The notes beneath the pieces were generated by a model, which searched no databases, was not told the DNA's origin, and saw only the letters and a list, made by a program, of their open reading frames with translations. Source: Ohtaekwangia sp036568665 (lineage in GTDB: Bacteria; Bacteroidota; Bacteroidia; Cytophagales; Cyclobacteriaceae). Taken from it: a stretch of DNA of 64,000 bases. Positions within the stretch are counted from its first letter, which is position 1. Each line of letters begins with the position of its first letter. Positions 1 through 9,515 of this stretch are shown here, one piece after another. Where the stretch lies: contig NZ_DATCSD010000370.1 of the NCBI RefSeq assembly GCF_036568665.1, positions 1-64,000 of the forward strand. Direction: 5' to 3'. Both the position numbers and the translations under genes were made by a program.

Positions 1-310
1 GCACTCCGTTTCGTTTGGCAATCTCTGCAAATCTTGCCGGGATCTGAAAATCAATCTCCCATTGCCGGTCTTTGGAGCCCGCTGTTTTCAACGTTGTGCC
101 CAGACAGGAGAAGAGAATGTCACCGTTAATCATTGATGACACCTCTTGCAGATTGTTAAAATTGGTTACAACAACAGAGAGTTTAGGGTGCTCTATATTC
201 AAGGATTTACGAACGAAGGCAACTACTTCCGTATAGTCTTTGTTCTCGAGCAAAACATTGATAAGATCTTTACCCGTTGCTCCTGTTGCTCCGATAATTA
301 ATGCTTTCAT
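1..310 (-). CDS. NAD(P)-binding epimerase/NmrA-like protein, partial
   Basis: N-terminal 103 residues of a Rossmann-fold protein; the rest lies beyond the window edge. The start ATG (complement of 308-310) is followed at once by the dinucleotide-binding loop IIGATGATGKDL, and later by FSCLGTTLKTAGS, a pattern typical of the NAD-dependent epimerase/NmrA-type oxidoreductases annotated as nucleoside-diphosphate-sugar epimerases. The substrate cannot be told. It follows the PfpI gene on the same strand, after a gap of 177 nt holding a dispersed repeat. Confidence 0.85.
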   Translation of the reverse strand, partial: MKALIIGATGATGKDLINVLLENKDYTEVVAFVRKSLNIEHPKLSVVVTNFNNLQEVSSMINGDILFSCLGTTLKTAGSKDRQWEIDFQIPARFAEIAKRNGV

Positions 311-419
311 GTCTCCTTAATCATTGGTATAGATCTGTTTCTTTCAGCCGTATACTTATTGATTATCTGTTAAACGCAAGTAGAAATTGCTTTCAGGCTT
401 TCCGTCATCCGGACTTTTT

Positions 420-460
420 ACTTCAACATTCGTTAATCGATATTTCTTGTTCGATATTCA
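420..460. repeat. Dispersed intergenic repeat, copy 1
   Basis: This block contains ACTTCAACATTCGTTAATC (420-438), which recurs exactly at 52225-52243, and CTTGTTCGATATTCA (446-460), which recurs exactly at 52182-52196. The 52-kb copy has the two modules in the opposite order within a larger GTTAA-rich array. Both copies are intergenic, so this looks like a small dispersed repeat family of unknown function. Confidence 0.7.
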
Positions 461-487
461 ATTCCGTAATTCGTTAATAGAAATTTT

Positions 488-1315
488 CTAACGCCTAGCT
501 ATCAACCAGTTTTCAACAGCTCTTGAAAAATCAGACACATCAATCGGGTGTCTGCTGGTGATCAGGTTTCCATCAACAACCACCGCTTGTTCCAGCACCG
601 TGCCACCCGCATTCTTCAGATCAACCTGAATGTTCCAATAGCCTGTGAGTTTTCTTCCTTTCAGAATATCAGCTGAGGCCAACACTACTGGCGCATGACA
701 GATCGCTGCGATCAGTTTACCTGACTTGTTGAAATCCTGAATGAACCTGATTACATCTTTGTCGAACCGGAGGTTATCGGGATTCCATGCACCACCCGGT
801 ATAAACACTGCATCATAGTCGTTCACTTTGATCTGGTCTGCTGTACGATCGAATTTGATCCAGCCCACAGGTTGTAAGTACTGAATCGCCATGATATGTG
901 TTTTAGACATTTCAGGATACTGCAGTCCATAGCGTTCAGGAGCGGGTACAAACTTCGGTGCTACGATATCTACTTTTGCACCGAGTTGTCTGAAATACCA
1001 AACCGGACCAAGCAGTTCTATTTCTTCAAAGCCATCGGCAGCGATAACAGCGATCTTCTTTCCTTTCAATATAGTTGAATCCTTTATCGGAGTAAAAAAG
1101 AAAGAACGCAATGCCTCGTTGCCAGGAGCATTGAGCAATTGAGAAACAGGCATGTTTACTACCACGGCCGGAGAACCTAATTGATTCAATACTTTCAGCT
1201 CGTGATCATTTACTGTTGTTGCTTTTACTTTCACCTGCGCTTGTGTTTGAAATAAAGTAAAGAGAGCAACTATACCCGTCAGGATAAATTGATTTATTGT
1301 TTTCATTGGTTTCAT
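488..1315 (-). CDS. Secreted DJ-1/PfpI family protein
   Basis: 275 aa. Residues 1-26 form a Sec signal peptide ending TQAQ. The remainder is a DJ-1/PfpI (class I amidotransferase-like) domain with the conserved acidic motif GFEEIELLGP near residue 96 and the nucleophile elbow AAICHAPVVLA with Cys206. Members include proteases, glyoxalases/deglycases and chaperones, so the activity is not fixed. The loop between about 130 and 165 is longer than in minimal PfpI proteins. A second ATG three codons in is an alternative start. It follows the ABM gene by 22 nt and is probably co-transcribed with it. Confidence 0.9.
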   Translation of the reverse strand: MKPMKTINQFILTGIVALFTLFQTQAQVKVKATTVNDHELKVLNQLGSPAVVVNMPVSQLLNAPGNEALRSFFFTPIKDSTILKGKKIAVIAADGFEEIELLGPVWYFRQLGAKVDIVAPKFVPAPERYGLQYPEMSKTHIMAIQYLQPVGWIKFDRTADQIKVNDYDAVFIPGGAWNPDNLRFDKDVIRFIQDFNKSGKLIAAICHAPVVLASADILKGRKLTGYWNIQVDLKNAGGTVLEQAVVVDGNLITSRHPIDVSDFSRAVENWLIARR

Positions 1316-1337
1316 TTTTTGATCTGATCAATAACTA

Positions 1338-2108
1338 CTAGTGGTGTTCATCCGCAGAGACATTTAGCGGAACGAGTCGATGCAAACCAGCCTGGAAGGG
1401 CGGCTTCTTAATGCTCGTGTTCAGATAGTCGAGCACAGGTTGTATAGGAGGAAAATTCAGATGGTATTTAAAGGCATCTTCATTTCTGAATTTTTCATAA
1501 GTAACAAATTGAGTCACATCATCCAGAGATTGCGATAGCCCATACGTGATGACGCCCGGTTCGCTTCTGAATTTTGGCATCGCTATATCATATACCTGCA
1601 TGAAGGTTGCCTCGGTGCCAGGTTTGCTATCTACAAAAAGCATAATCACAATGGGCGTATCATCTTTAGCAGGAGCCCTGCGCCACGCAGTCTTTGAAAG
1701 TGGCGCAAGGTCTTTCAGGTAATATACTTTTACCGACTCGCCAAACGCGGTCTTTGTCAACCTCATCGTCTCCCTCACCTGAGCGCGTTGGGAGAACTCG
1801 TTGTAGTTGACCTGGCTATTCCAGCGCTCCAGCACCCATAACACGGAGGTCTGTTCCTCTTCCTGGAAAACCTCTGCCATAATATTGTTCTCATCGGCAA
1901 GCGCCTGTTGCACATAAGTACTGAGCGCTTTACCAACCTGTCCTTTAACGTGAGGATGAATTTCATATCGGGTAATGACAACGTATACATCCTGAGCATT
2001 GGATTGCGCAGCAACTGATGTCGCATACATATCAAAAGCATTCACAAAGCATAGTGTCAGTACCAACGATATCATGATCGTGGTCCATACAGATGATTGG
2101 ATTTTCAT
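1338..2108 (-). CDS. Exported double ABM-domain (quinol monooxygenase-like) protein
   Basis: 256 aa with an N-terminal signal peptide (about 1-34, ending SVAAQ). Two ferredoxin-like alpha/beta barrel (antibiotic biosynthesis monooxygenase, ABM) units can be seen: residues about 40-125 (VYVVITRYEIHPHVKGQV, LWVLERWNS) and about 150-235 (PIVIMLFVDSKPGTEATF, FVTYEKFRNEDAFKYHL). ABM proteins act on quinols and polyketides without cofactors, or are haem-degrading; a tandem secreted form is less common. It ends 22 nt before the PfpI gene and begins 5 nt after the alpha/beta hydrolase gene, so all three look like one transcript. Confidence 0.8.
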   Translation of the reverse strand: MKIQSSVWTTIMISLVLTLCFVNAFDMYATSVAAQSNAQDVYVVITRYEIHPHVKGQVGKALSTYVQQALADENNIMAEVFQEEEQTSVLWVLERWNSQVNYNEFSQRAQVRETMRLTKTAFGESVKVYYLKDLAPLSKTAWRRAPAKDDTPIVIMLFVDSKPGTEATFMQVYDIAMPKFRSEPGVITYGLSQSLDDVTQFVTYEKFRNEDAFKYHLNFPPIQPVLDYLNTSIKKPPFQAGLHRLVPLNVSADEHH

Positions 2109-2113
2109 GTTTC

Positions 2114-2926
2114 CTATTTTGCAACCTTCAATAAGAGCTCCGACAGCTTGTGTGGCTGAGCAAGAAAAGGCGAGTGACTTGTGTTCACTTCGAGAACCGT
2201 TTTGATTCCCGCTGCGGCAATCATACGACCTTGCAACCCGGGTGAGATCACTACATCCTGCAGCGTCTTGATATATACTTTATCAACTGCTCCAAAATTC
2301 TCTTTGGTCAATGTTACTTTATTGGTAAAGGGAATAGCAGGCTCTGCACGATAATTGGTAACCACCAGATTCTTCACGGCTTCGGTGCCATCGTTGATAA
2401 ACAGACTGGTGAGTTGTTCCTTCTTTACATCGAGTGTTAACTGATCTGCAGAAGGTACAAGGTTAGGTCCCAATTTAGAGTCAGGATCAGAGTAAGCCAG
2501 ATCAGTAAGTGCCTGGCCACTCGCTGGAAGGAATGCACCAACGTAAACAAGTTTACTGATTTTACCGGGGGCATTCTCTGCTACATGCGTAATAACCATT
2601 CCCCCCATGCTATGTCCAACCAGTATAACTTTACCTTCTACACCTGACATCGATTCAATGACCTTGTCGCGATAAACATCCAGACTAAGCGTGTGCGTTG
2701 GTGTCTGATCTTTTCCGTGTCCGGGCAGTTCAACAATAATTACCTTTTGACCTTTCTTCTCCAGGTCATCACGAACAGCATCCCAGACATAGGGTGCCTG
2801 CCATGCACCATGTACTAACACATAGGTATTTGCTTTTGCACTGGCGTCATTTTTCTCAGTGGATGAAAACAGTGACATGGCAAAAACTGCCGATATCAAC
2901 GACATAAGCGTGTACTCGTTAATCAT
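2114..2926 (-). CDS. Alpha/beta hydrolase
   Basis: 270 aa. A hydrophobic N-terminus (residues about 8-22) suggests export. An alpha/beta hydrolase fold follows, with the oxyanion motif LVHGAWQAP, the nucleophile elbow VGHSMGGMV (Ser) and a C-terminal His in NTSHSPFLAQP. The sequence style is that of EstC/salicylate-esterase-like hydrolases of the alpha/beta hydrolase_6 group. Substrate unknown. It resembles the hydrolase at 34671-35417 in length and motifs. It lies in the same minus-strand run of small enzymes. Confidence 0.88.
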   Translation of the reverse strand: MINEYTLMSLISAVFAMSLFSSTEKNDASAKANTYVLVHGAWQAPYVWDAVRDDLEKKGQKVIIVELPGHGKDQTPTHTLSLDVYRDKVIESMSGVEGKVILVGHSMGGMVITHVAENAPGKISKLVYVGAFLPASGQALTDLAYSDPDSKLGPNLVPSADQLTLDVKKEQLTSLFINDGTEAVKNLVVTNYRAEPAIPFTNKVTLTKENFGAVDKVYIKTLQDVVISPGLQGRMIAAAGIKTVLEVNTSHSPFLAQPHKLSELLLKVAK

Positions 2927-2987
2927 AAATAGTAATGTTTGTTGGGTATATATTTGAAATAATTAGTCAGGGTGTGAACTCATCAGT

Positions 2988-3554
2988 TTATGAATTGTCC
3001 GGTGGCAGCACATCAAATCCATTCAGGATCATAGCGAGGAGGCTATAGCCACCAATGAGGAAGTATAACTCGGCAACCTCATCTCTTCCAAGAATCTGAA
3101 TAGCGTAATGGTAAGTAGCATCAGAAACTATATGACCTCGTACCAATGTGCGCGCGATGTCGTGGGCAATTGCTTCCTGATCACTTAACCCTTCGGGGCG
3201 ACCACCGGCAGCAAGCGTTGCAATACTGGCCAGCGATAATCCAAAGGCCGCTCCCATAATTTCATGTGCATAGAGCTCGAAGCGTGCACCGAAAGAAGCG
3301 CCTACTGTTAAGATGGCCACTTCACGTACTTTCTTATCGAGCTTCGCGTGGTTATCCAGCGAGCGTATAAAAGTCAGTGCAGGCACACCAAACTGCGGGT
3401 AATGCAACATGGGCGGGAATGGACCAATCAACGCGCCATCTTTATCAGTCATGGTTACCTGGCGCTGGCTTCCACCTACAAGTGCTGCAATGCCATCATG
3501 AACAAGGCGCAGTTCAGCATTAAGCTTTTCCGGCTTTATAGGGTTGATACGCAT
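2988..3554 (-). CDS. Carboxymuconolactone decarboxylase-like protein
   Basis: 188 aa from the ATG whose complement is at 3552-3554 (protein starts MRINPIKPEK). A longer reading to 3641 would overlap the cupin gene and adds a sequence with no family likeness. The body matches the CMD/AhpD-like all-helical fold: VREVAILTVGASFGARFELYAHEIMGA near residues 85-115. The CxxC of the AhpD peroxidases is absent, so a decarboxylase-like or unknown role is more likely than a peroxidase one. It is preceded by the cupin gene with 32 nt between. Confidence 0.8.
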   Translation of the reverse strand: MRINPIKPEKLNAELRLVHDGIAALVGGSQRQVTMTDKDGALIGPFPPMLHYPQFGVPALTFIRSLDNHAKLDKKVREVAILTVGASFGARFELYAHEIMGAAFGLSLASIATLAAGGRPEGLSDQEAIAHDIARTLVRGHIVSDATYHYAIQILGRDEVAELYFLIGGYSLLAMILNGFDVLPPDNS

Positions 3555-3586
3555 ACGACAATGGTGATTAGTATATATCTCGATGA

Positions 3587-4159
3587 TTAGGAAACTGGTT
3601 TTATGAATTGTCCATCGATGAGCACAAAGGCCATACGACATAATTTCCCGGAGCGATTGGCCCAGGCATGGTTGGTACCATTCTGTATTACAATGTCGCC
3701 CTGTGAGATCGTTGTCTCACCTTTATCCAGCACCAGTGTGATCTCGCCCTCGAGTACAATACCGTAATCAACTGTCTTGGTCTTATGCATGAGCGGATGT
3801 GGAGCACCAGCCTTTGATGTTGATGCGTGTTCACCGCCCATCGCTTTAAATTTTTCTGCAGCATCGGCTCCGCTTAATCTTCTTATCTCTTCTCCTTCCG
3901 GAGGAAAATCAATAACCCGGATACGTGTTCCGCTTTGAGGTGGTGCCAGCACTAATCCATTCTCATTATCCTCGAGTGGTTGATCGTAGATCAATGCCGG
4001 TGATTCAGAAGTATGCCATACTTCGATGAACGTTGGTCCGCCAGGTCCGCCAACAAGCTGCGTTCTGGTGGGTGGCGCATTGGAAGTGATAACAGCATTT
4101 CCATTTGCATCATGACCCGTCACGATGCGTCTGAATGTTTGTGATTGTGATGCCATCAT
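3587..4159 (-). CDS. Cupin domain protein
   Basis: 190 aa, cytoplasmic (no signal peptide). The C-terminal half is a cupin_2 beta barrel: DYGIVLEGEITLVLDKGE, then GDIVIQNGTNHAWANRS. The first cupin motif lacks the usual HxH pair, keeping a Glu and the later His, so metal binding may be weak or absent. The N-terminal half (about 1-90, FIEVWHTSESPALIYD) resembles the double-domain cupins found with small-molecule oxidation genes. Adjacent to the CMD-like gene. Confidence 0.82.
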   Translation of the reverse strand: MMASQSQTFRRIVTGHDANGNAVITSNAPPTRTQLVGGPGGPTFIEVWHTSESPALIYDQPLEDNENGLVLAPPQSGTRIRVIDFPPEGEEIRRLSGADAAEKFKAMGGEHASTSKAGAPHPLMHKTKTVDYGIVLEGEITLVLDKGETTISQGDIVIQNGTNHAWANRSGKLCRMAFVLIDGQFIKPVS

Positions 4160-4168
4160 GCTGTTGTA

Positions 4169-4393
4169 TTAATTGTTTTTGTTCTTCCTGAAAACAAACA
4201 CGCCCAGGTAGTGGAACAATACACCGATCGCCCATGCCGGAGTTGACCATAGAGGCCACGGATATGTAGTGCTGGTCAGATACCAGATCAGCCAGATGGC
4301 GGGAGTACCCAGCAGAAAAACAATGAGGTGAATCCTGAAGCCTTTTTTCATAGACTCAATAGACTGCGCAGTCAAATTTGTTTGATAACTCAT
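4169..4393 (-). CDS. Small 2TM-domain membrane protein
   Basis: 74 aa from the ATG at 4391-4393 (MSYQTNLTAQ). An upstream start at 4468 would add 25 residues with no membrane or domain character. Two hydrophobic segments (about 24-44 and 51-68) are separated by a short Trp/Pro-rich loop, and the protein ends in a basic tail RKNKNN, as in the 2TM domain (PF13239-type) proteins common in Bacteroidota. Function unknown. It is the first gene of the minus-strand run and faces the hybrid sensor gene across 258 nt. Confidence 0.7.
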   Translation of the reverse strand: MSYQTNLTAQSIESMKKGFRIHLIVFLLGTPAIWLIWYLTSTTYPWPLWSTPAWAIGVLFHYLGVFVFRKNKNN

Positions 4394-4651
4394 AAGCGTA
4401 GAATTAAGGGGTTTAACAATTTTTTCTGATGTGTAAAGATTGAACTGATGTGCTGAAGACAGGGGCAAAAATTATATTGAAAAGGGGTGAAAAACGTCCT
4501 GAATTCTGATGCCTCGAGTTTTGAAAATCAGAAAGCCCTAATTTTAGGTAAGCATGCATGACCTCAATCCGTGAATGTTGCAGGTCAGGAGAAACATGTC
4601 TTTTACTTTCGATAAATTTATATACGTATACGCCTGACACTGGCAATTACT

Positions 4652-7600
4652 GTGAAGCGGATCTGGAATAAATACTCCCCTATATTTATTCTGTTCATAT
4701 TCTGGATGAACAGTGGCAAGCTATACGCGCAGCCCGGAGTTGTGAACTTTAAGCATATCTCCTATCGCGATGGTCTTGTACAAAGTCCAATCACCGGGTT
4801 TCTTCAAGACGATCAGGGTTTCATCTGGTTCGGCAATTACAAAGGTCTTACACGTTATGATGGATATGAGTTCAAGACATTCCGACACCGTCTGTCTGAC
4901 TCCACGAGCCTTAGTAACGATCGCTTGAATACTGTCTTCATGGACAGTGAGCATACCATTTGGATTGGCACCAGCAATGGATTGAATCGCCTTAACCGTG
5001 ATCTCGAAACATTTGAATCTATTGACATCCGTCCGATCAAAGGAGGAACAAATTACATTTCATGTATAGCTGAAGATAGTCAGAGGAATCTTTGGATCGG
5101 GACTTCCGGTGGACTGAAGAGATTGAATAAAGTCACGAAGGTGCTTGAAGAAGCTTCATTGACAGAAGCTCTTTCGATTGGCAAGGAGCCTATATACTCC
5201 CTATATATAGATCGCCAGAAGAGCCTGTGGGTTGGATCGAAGAGTGGGCTGCACAAATTTGATCCGGTATCAAGAAAGATGGTTGACATGCCCGATACCA
5301 TCAAGGCCAGCAGGTTAAGTCAGAACATAAGGATTGTTGTGATACGCCAGACAGCCAACGGCAACCTGTGGTTCGGCACCGAAAACTCCGGTGTCTTTCG
5401 CTACGACCAAGAAAGAAATGAAATCAAGTCATACGCATTCAGTGAAGACTGCTCCAATTGCCTGATGTCTGATTGGGTCAAAGATATACTGGTCTATGAC
5501 GACAATACCTTGTGGATTGCAACACAGAATGGTATTAGTCAGCTGAACATCAGAAGCGATATATTTACCACGTATCAACACGATGCAACCAACAGCAATA
5601 CACTCAGCGATAACATAGTACGAAGCCTGATGAAAGATCGCGCTTCGTGTGTGTGGGTAGGCACTTTCTCGGGTGGCATTGATTTCTTTTATCAGGGTAA
5701 CTCAAACTTTACCAATATAGGTGAAGCTATTGGTACAAAGGGTCTTTTACATCCGCTGGTCAACGCACTGGTAGAAGATTCGGATGGTTCGCTATGGGTA
5801 GGTACATCCGGTGGTGGATTGACTCATATCAATCGACAAACAGATTCTTATATACATTACCCTGTAAAGGCTCCGCTTATTGGAAGAATTACAAATGGCG
5901 TGAAGTCGCTTGCTGTCGATAAAGAGAATCTGTGGATCGGCACCCTCGAAGGATTGAGTCTCCTGCAAAAGACGTCCGGAAAGATGGTACACTTTGATAT
6001 ACCTGGCCGCGGAAGACTGGGAGAAAAAATAATCCACGCTATATTACCGGATGACGATGGCGTGTGGCTTGGTACGAATGGTGGCGGACTAAAATTCTTT
6101 CGCAATGGTCAGACGCTTCTATCATACTTAAATGAAGGCAACGTTGAATTGCTTGCCGATAATTTTGTTACTGCGCTGATAAAGGATTCTGATAATACAC
6201 TTTGGGTGGGCACGCAAAACGGCATTTCATATTACAACATTCAAAAGAAAACATTCACGAATAAATATAGGAAAGGTAAAGAAGCACCAGGCGAGATAAG
6301 TCATAATCACATAACAGCATTCTTTCTCGACTCAAAGCAACGAATGTGGGTGGGCACTGAAAGCGGCCTTAATTACTTTGACAACAAATCGAAACAATTT
6401 CATGTCGTTACCGATGTGTTGGGACTTCCCGATAACTTCATTCACGCAATTACCGAAGACAAGGATGAGAACTTATGGTTTAGTACTGACCAGGGAATCG
6501 TAAAATTATCGTTCAGCAAATTCAGTATTCCATTCGATCAACATGATTTACAGTTTACACGATACAAACTATCCGATGGATTATCGGGCAACCAGTTCTC
6601 CAATGCTTGCGGACTTACACTGCAATCTAAAGAGTTGGCATTTGCCGGAATGAACGGACTATCCATTTTCTCTCCCGATAAAATACTTACCAACACAAAT
6701 CCCGCTACGATTGCATTGACAGAAATACTGGTAGACAATAAACCACTTCCCATCGGAAGCAAATCGCCCATAGAAAAATCACCGACACGTGTTGATAAGA
6801 TGACTGTCAACTTTAATCACGGTCTTGTCAGTTTCAAATTCGCGGCATTGAATTATATCAATCCGCAAAAGAGTGAATATGCCATCAAACTTGTAGGGCT
6901 ACGCGGTAATGATGCGTGGCAGCAAATCGGAAATCAGAGACTGGTAAGCTTTACCAATCTTCCTCCCGGGAGCTATAGCTTTCAGATCAAGGCATCCAAC
7001 GATAATCAGCTATGGAGCGACCAGATCAGGGAAGTGAATTTAATTGTGCTGCCCCCCTGGTGGCGCACCTGGTGGGCTTATGCTGTTTATGTTTCGCTGG
7101 CTATAGTTATGATTATAGCGGTTCTCAGATTTTGGGAATATCGCAGACGCATGCGTGCCGATCTTCAGATGGAACATCTTCAGAACGAACGCCAACGCGA
7201 GTTGCATCAATTGAAGATGGATTTCTTTACGCACATCTCACATGAGATCCGAACACCGCTCACGCTTATTCTCGGCCCCGTTGAAAAACTGATTGACAGT
7301 TATTCCAATGAGCGAATCATTACGAAGCAACTTCAACTGGTGAGAAAGAACGCCTTGTTGCTGATGAAGCTCGTAAGCGAACTAATGGACTTTCGAAAAG
7401 CGGAAGAGGGACACATGAAGCTATATTTCTCTCCATACGACATCGTTCCCTTTTGCAAGAAGATCTTTGACTACTTCGAGGGGCTGGCCCACGACAAGAA
7501 AATTACGTATGAGTTTTTCAGTAATGATGAATCGATACTGGTATATATCGATCCTAATCAACTTGAAAAGGTGATCTTCAATCTTCTTTCAAATGCATTC

Positions 7601-8791
7601 AAGTTCACACCCAGCAATCGAAGGATTGCCCTTCATATGGAAAGCAACGATGAATGGGTATATATTAATGTAGTGGATAACGGTAAAGGCATCAGCAAAA
7701 TTCACCAGGAGCACTTGTTCAAGAATTTCTTTCAGGCCGATGATTCGGGTAGACAAAGTATTGGAAGCGGAGTCGGGCTCGCGTTCTCGAAGATCATCGT
7801 TGAGCTTCATAAAGGAACGTTGCATTTCACGAGCAATACATGGACTGATGAAACTCCGGGAAGCACAACATTTACCGTATCGCTAAGGAAAGGGAAAGAT
7901 CATCTTGATCAGGCACAGATTATTTCGAGATCAACCTATTCAGAAGAACCTGAAGACACTGATCCTAATTATGACTCAGCACCGAATGATGCGTTGCAAT
8001 TCAGTTCAAGAACGAAAGGTAAACCGACTATACTGATTGCAGAGGACAACGATGATGTACGACAATTTATAGCGGACACCTTAAGACCGATGTATGACAT
8101 CATTGAATTTACAAACGGATCGGATGCACTCTCTGCTATGGAACGCGACATACCCGATTTAATCATCAGCGATATTATGATGCCGGATACAGACGGACTT
8201 ACTTTATGCAAGTCGGTAAAGTCATCTGAAAATACAAACCATATCCCGGTTATACTGCTTACAGCACGTTCATCAGTATGGCATCAGGTAGAAGGCTTGG
8301 CCTGTGGTGCAGACGCCTATATATCAAAGCCGTTCAATACGAGGATACTTGAACTTACTATAAAGAATCTTCTCACTGCCATGGAGATCATGCGCGAGAA
8401 GTTTTCGCAGCAGATGGTGCTTGAGTCTACCGGTAAGGTTTTAACTTCAAACTCACCTGAAGAGAAGTTCATTGTAAAACTCATGACCATAATCGATTCG
8501 AAAATGGAAGATCCCGAATTTGATGTTGATGTGCTGGTGAACGAAATCGGGATGAGCCGCTCTGTTCTGTATAAAAAAGTGCAGGCACTGACAAATTATT
8601 CCGTGGCAGACCTTATCAAAGAGATGCGTTTGAAAAAAGCCGCAGAACTCTTTAAGCAATCCACGATGACCGTGGCCGATGTAGCGTTTGCCGTTGGATT
8701 CAATGACCGGAAGTATTTTAGCAGGGAGTTCAGGAAGCAATACGAATTGTCTCCTTCGAAGTTTATAGAAGCCAATCACTCGAAAGATTGA
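4652..8791 (+). CDS. Hybrid two-component sensor/AraC regulator (HTCS)
   Basis: 1379 aa in one chain, starting at GTG 4652 in front of a signal peptide (ending KLYAQ). Order: about 14 periplasmic propeller repeats (residues 30-670, recurrent LWVGT..GL), a Y_Y_Y domain (about 700-790), one membrane segment (about 808-828), HisKA with His864 in SHEIRTPLT, HATPase_c (DNGKGIS, GSGVGLAFS), a receiver domain with Asp1174 in LIISDIMMPD, and a C-terminal AraC HTH (about 1275-1375). In Bacteroidota, HTCS proteins sense a periplasmic ligand, usually a glycan breakdown product, and control neighbouring genes. No glycan genes are adjacent here; the neighbours are small oxidative-type enzymes, so those are the natural target candidates. 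Confidence 0.96.
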   Translation: MKRIWNKYSPIFILFIFWMNSGKLYAQPGVVNFKHISYRDGLVQSPITGFLQDDQGFIWFGNYKGLTRYDGYEFKTFRHRLSDSTSLSNDRLNTVFMDSEHTIWIGTSNGLNRLNRDLETFESIDIRPIKGGTNYISCIAEDSQRNLWIGTSGGLKRLNKVTKVLEEASLTEALSIGKEPIYSLYIDRQKSLWVGSKSGLHKFDPVSRKMVDMPDTIKASRLSQNIRIVVIRQTANGNLWFGTENSGVFRYDQERNEIKSYAFSEDCSNCLMSDWVKDILVYDDNTLWIATQNGISQLNIRSDIFTTYQHDATNSNTLSDNIVRSLMKDRASCVWVGTFSGGIDFFYQGNSNFTNIGEAIGTKGLLHPLVNALVEDSDGSLWVGTSGGGLTHINRQTDSYIHYPVKAPLIGRITNGVKSLAVDKENLWIGTLEGLSLLQKTSGKMVHFDIPGRGRLGEKIIHAILPDDDGVWLGTNGGGLKFFRNGQTLLSYLNEGNVELLADNFVTALIKDSDNTLWVGTQNGISYYNIQKKTFTNKYRKGKEAPGEISHNHITAFFLDSKQRMWVGTESGLNYFDNKSKQFHVVTDVLGLPDNFIHAITEDKDENLWFSTDQGIVKLSFSKFSIPFDQHDLQFTRYKLSDGLSGNQFSNACGLTLQSKELAFAGMNGLSIFSPDKILTNTNPATIALTEILVDNKPLPIGSKSPIEKSPTRVDKMTVNFNHGLVSFKFAALNYINPQKSEYAIKLVGLRGNDAWQQIGNQRLVSFTNLPPGSYSFQIKASNDNQLWSDQIREVNLIVLPPWWRTWWAYAVYVSLAIVMIIAVLRFWEYRRRMRADLQMEHLQNERQRELHQLKMDFFTHISHEIRTPLTLILGPVEKLIDSYSNERIITKQLQLVRKNALLLMKLVSELMDFRKAEEGHMKLYFSPYDIVPFCKKIFDYFEGLAHDKKITYEFFSNDESILVYIDPNQLEKVIFNLLSNAFKFTPSNRRIALHMESNDEWVYINVVDNGKGISKIHQEHLFKNFFQADDSGRQSIGSGVGLAFSKIIVELHKGTLHFTSNTWTDETPGSTTFTVSLRKGKDHLDQAQIISRSTYSEEPEDTDPNYDSAPNDALQFSSRTKGKPTILIAEDNDDVRQFIADTLRPMYDIIEFTNGSDALSAMERDIPDLIISDIMMPDTDGLTLCKSVKSSENTNHIPVILLTARSSVWHQVEGLACGADAYISKPFNTRILELTIKNLLTAMEIMREKFSQQMVLESTGKVLTSNSPEEKFIVKLMTIIDSKMEDPEFDVDVLVNEIGMSRSVLYKKVQALTNYSVADLIKEMRLKKAAELFKQSTMTVADVAFAVGFNDRKYFSREFRKQYELSPSKFIEANHSKD

Positions 8792-8878
8792 TGCGTCTGT
8801 CATTTCCACATTCCTAAAAATTGGTAAAAGTTTTTTCATCAAATCTGCTCAAGCCCATGTTCCTTGTGTTTATCGAGC

Positions 8879-8886
8879 TATATTTG
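8879..8886 (+). promoter_or_regulatory. -7 box TATATTTG upstream of the EthD gene
   Basis: Exact match to the Bacteroidota -7 element TAnnTTTG, 63 nt before the EthD start. No good TTTG -33 element is found 19 nt upstream, which would fit a promoter that needs an activator such as the neighbouring hybrid sensor (inference). Confidence 0.45.
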
Positions 8887-8949
8887 ATAACCGGTGTGTA
8901 TGTATTGGCCGACTGGAAGAGATAAAATTTCACAACTAAAAAAATACAA

Positions 8950-9372
8950 ATGAATTTCAAACTCATAACCTTGCTCGTGGTTCTGACCGCAAGCGTTGCT
9001 GCATTTGGTCAGGAAAAACATAAACCTAAAGATCACAATTCGGCCGTTGCTGAAAAAGGATTGATCAAAATATCGGTCATGTACCCATTTGCAGAAGGCA
9101 AGACCTTCAACATGGAGTATTATGAAACGAAGCACATGCCGATGGTTGCCGGTTATCTTGGCTCCAACCTCGTAAAATATACTATTGAAAAAGGAATTGC
9201 CAGCGGTATCCCTAACCAACCCTTGCCCTATATGGCTATCGGAACTTTCTATGTAAAGAACCTTGAAGAATATCAGGCAGCCGTTGCTCCGAACAGAGAT
9301 GCTATAAGAGCCGACTTCGCGAATTATACAAATATAGCTCCGATCATTTTAGTTAGCGAGGTGGTGAAGTAA
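8950..9372 (+). CDS. Secreted EthD-domain protein
   Basis: 140 aa: signal peptide (1-21, ending AAFGQ), then an EthD ferredoxin-like domain (about 38-138) with the typical KISVMYPFAEGKTFNMEYYETKHMP opening (read in parts) and a C-terminal LVSEVVK strand. EthD proteins are small dimeric alpha/beta barrels first seen beside ETBE-degrading P450 genes; they relate structurally to ABM proteins. Most are cytoplasmic, so the signal peptide is notable and matches the exported double-ABM protein at 1338-2108. It sits just after the hybrid sensor gene. Confidence 0.85.
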   Translation: MNFKLITLLVVLTASVAAFGQEKHKPKDHNSAVAEKGLIKISVMYPFAEGKTFNMEYYETKHMPMVAGYLGSNLVKYTIEKGIASGIPNQPLPYMAIGTFYVKNLEEYQAAVAPNRDAIRADFANYTNIAPIILVSEVVK

Positions 9373-9515
9373 CGTTGTTGTTCATCTGCGATCACTTTTG
9401 TTCGAAATAACAGTTGTTGATTAAAAGTTACTGCTATGGATTGGCGGTATATCTCGAAACCCGGCAATCTTGTTTTTATCGAACCAGCATAGTACATTCA
9501 ACTAAATTTATAGTT

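Noticed and set aside
8453..8842. 129-codon minus-strand frame at the end of the hybrid sensor
   Set aside because: Opposite strand of the AraC HTH region; no domain match.
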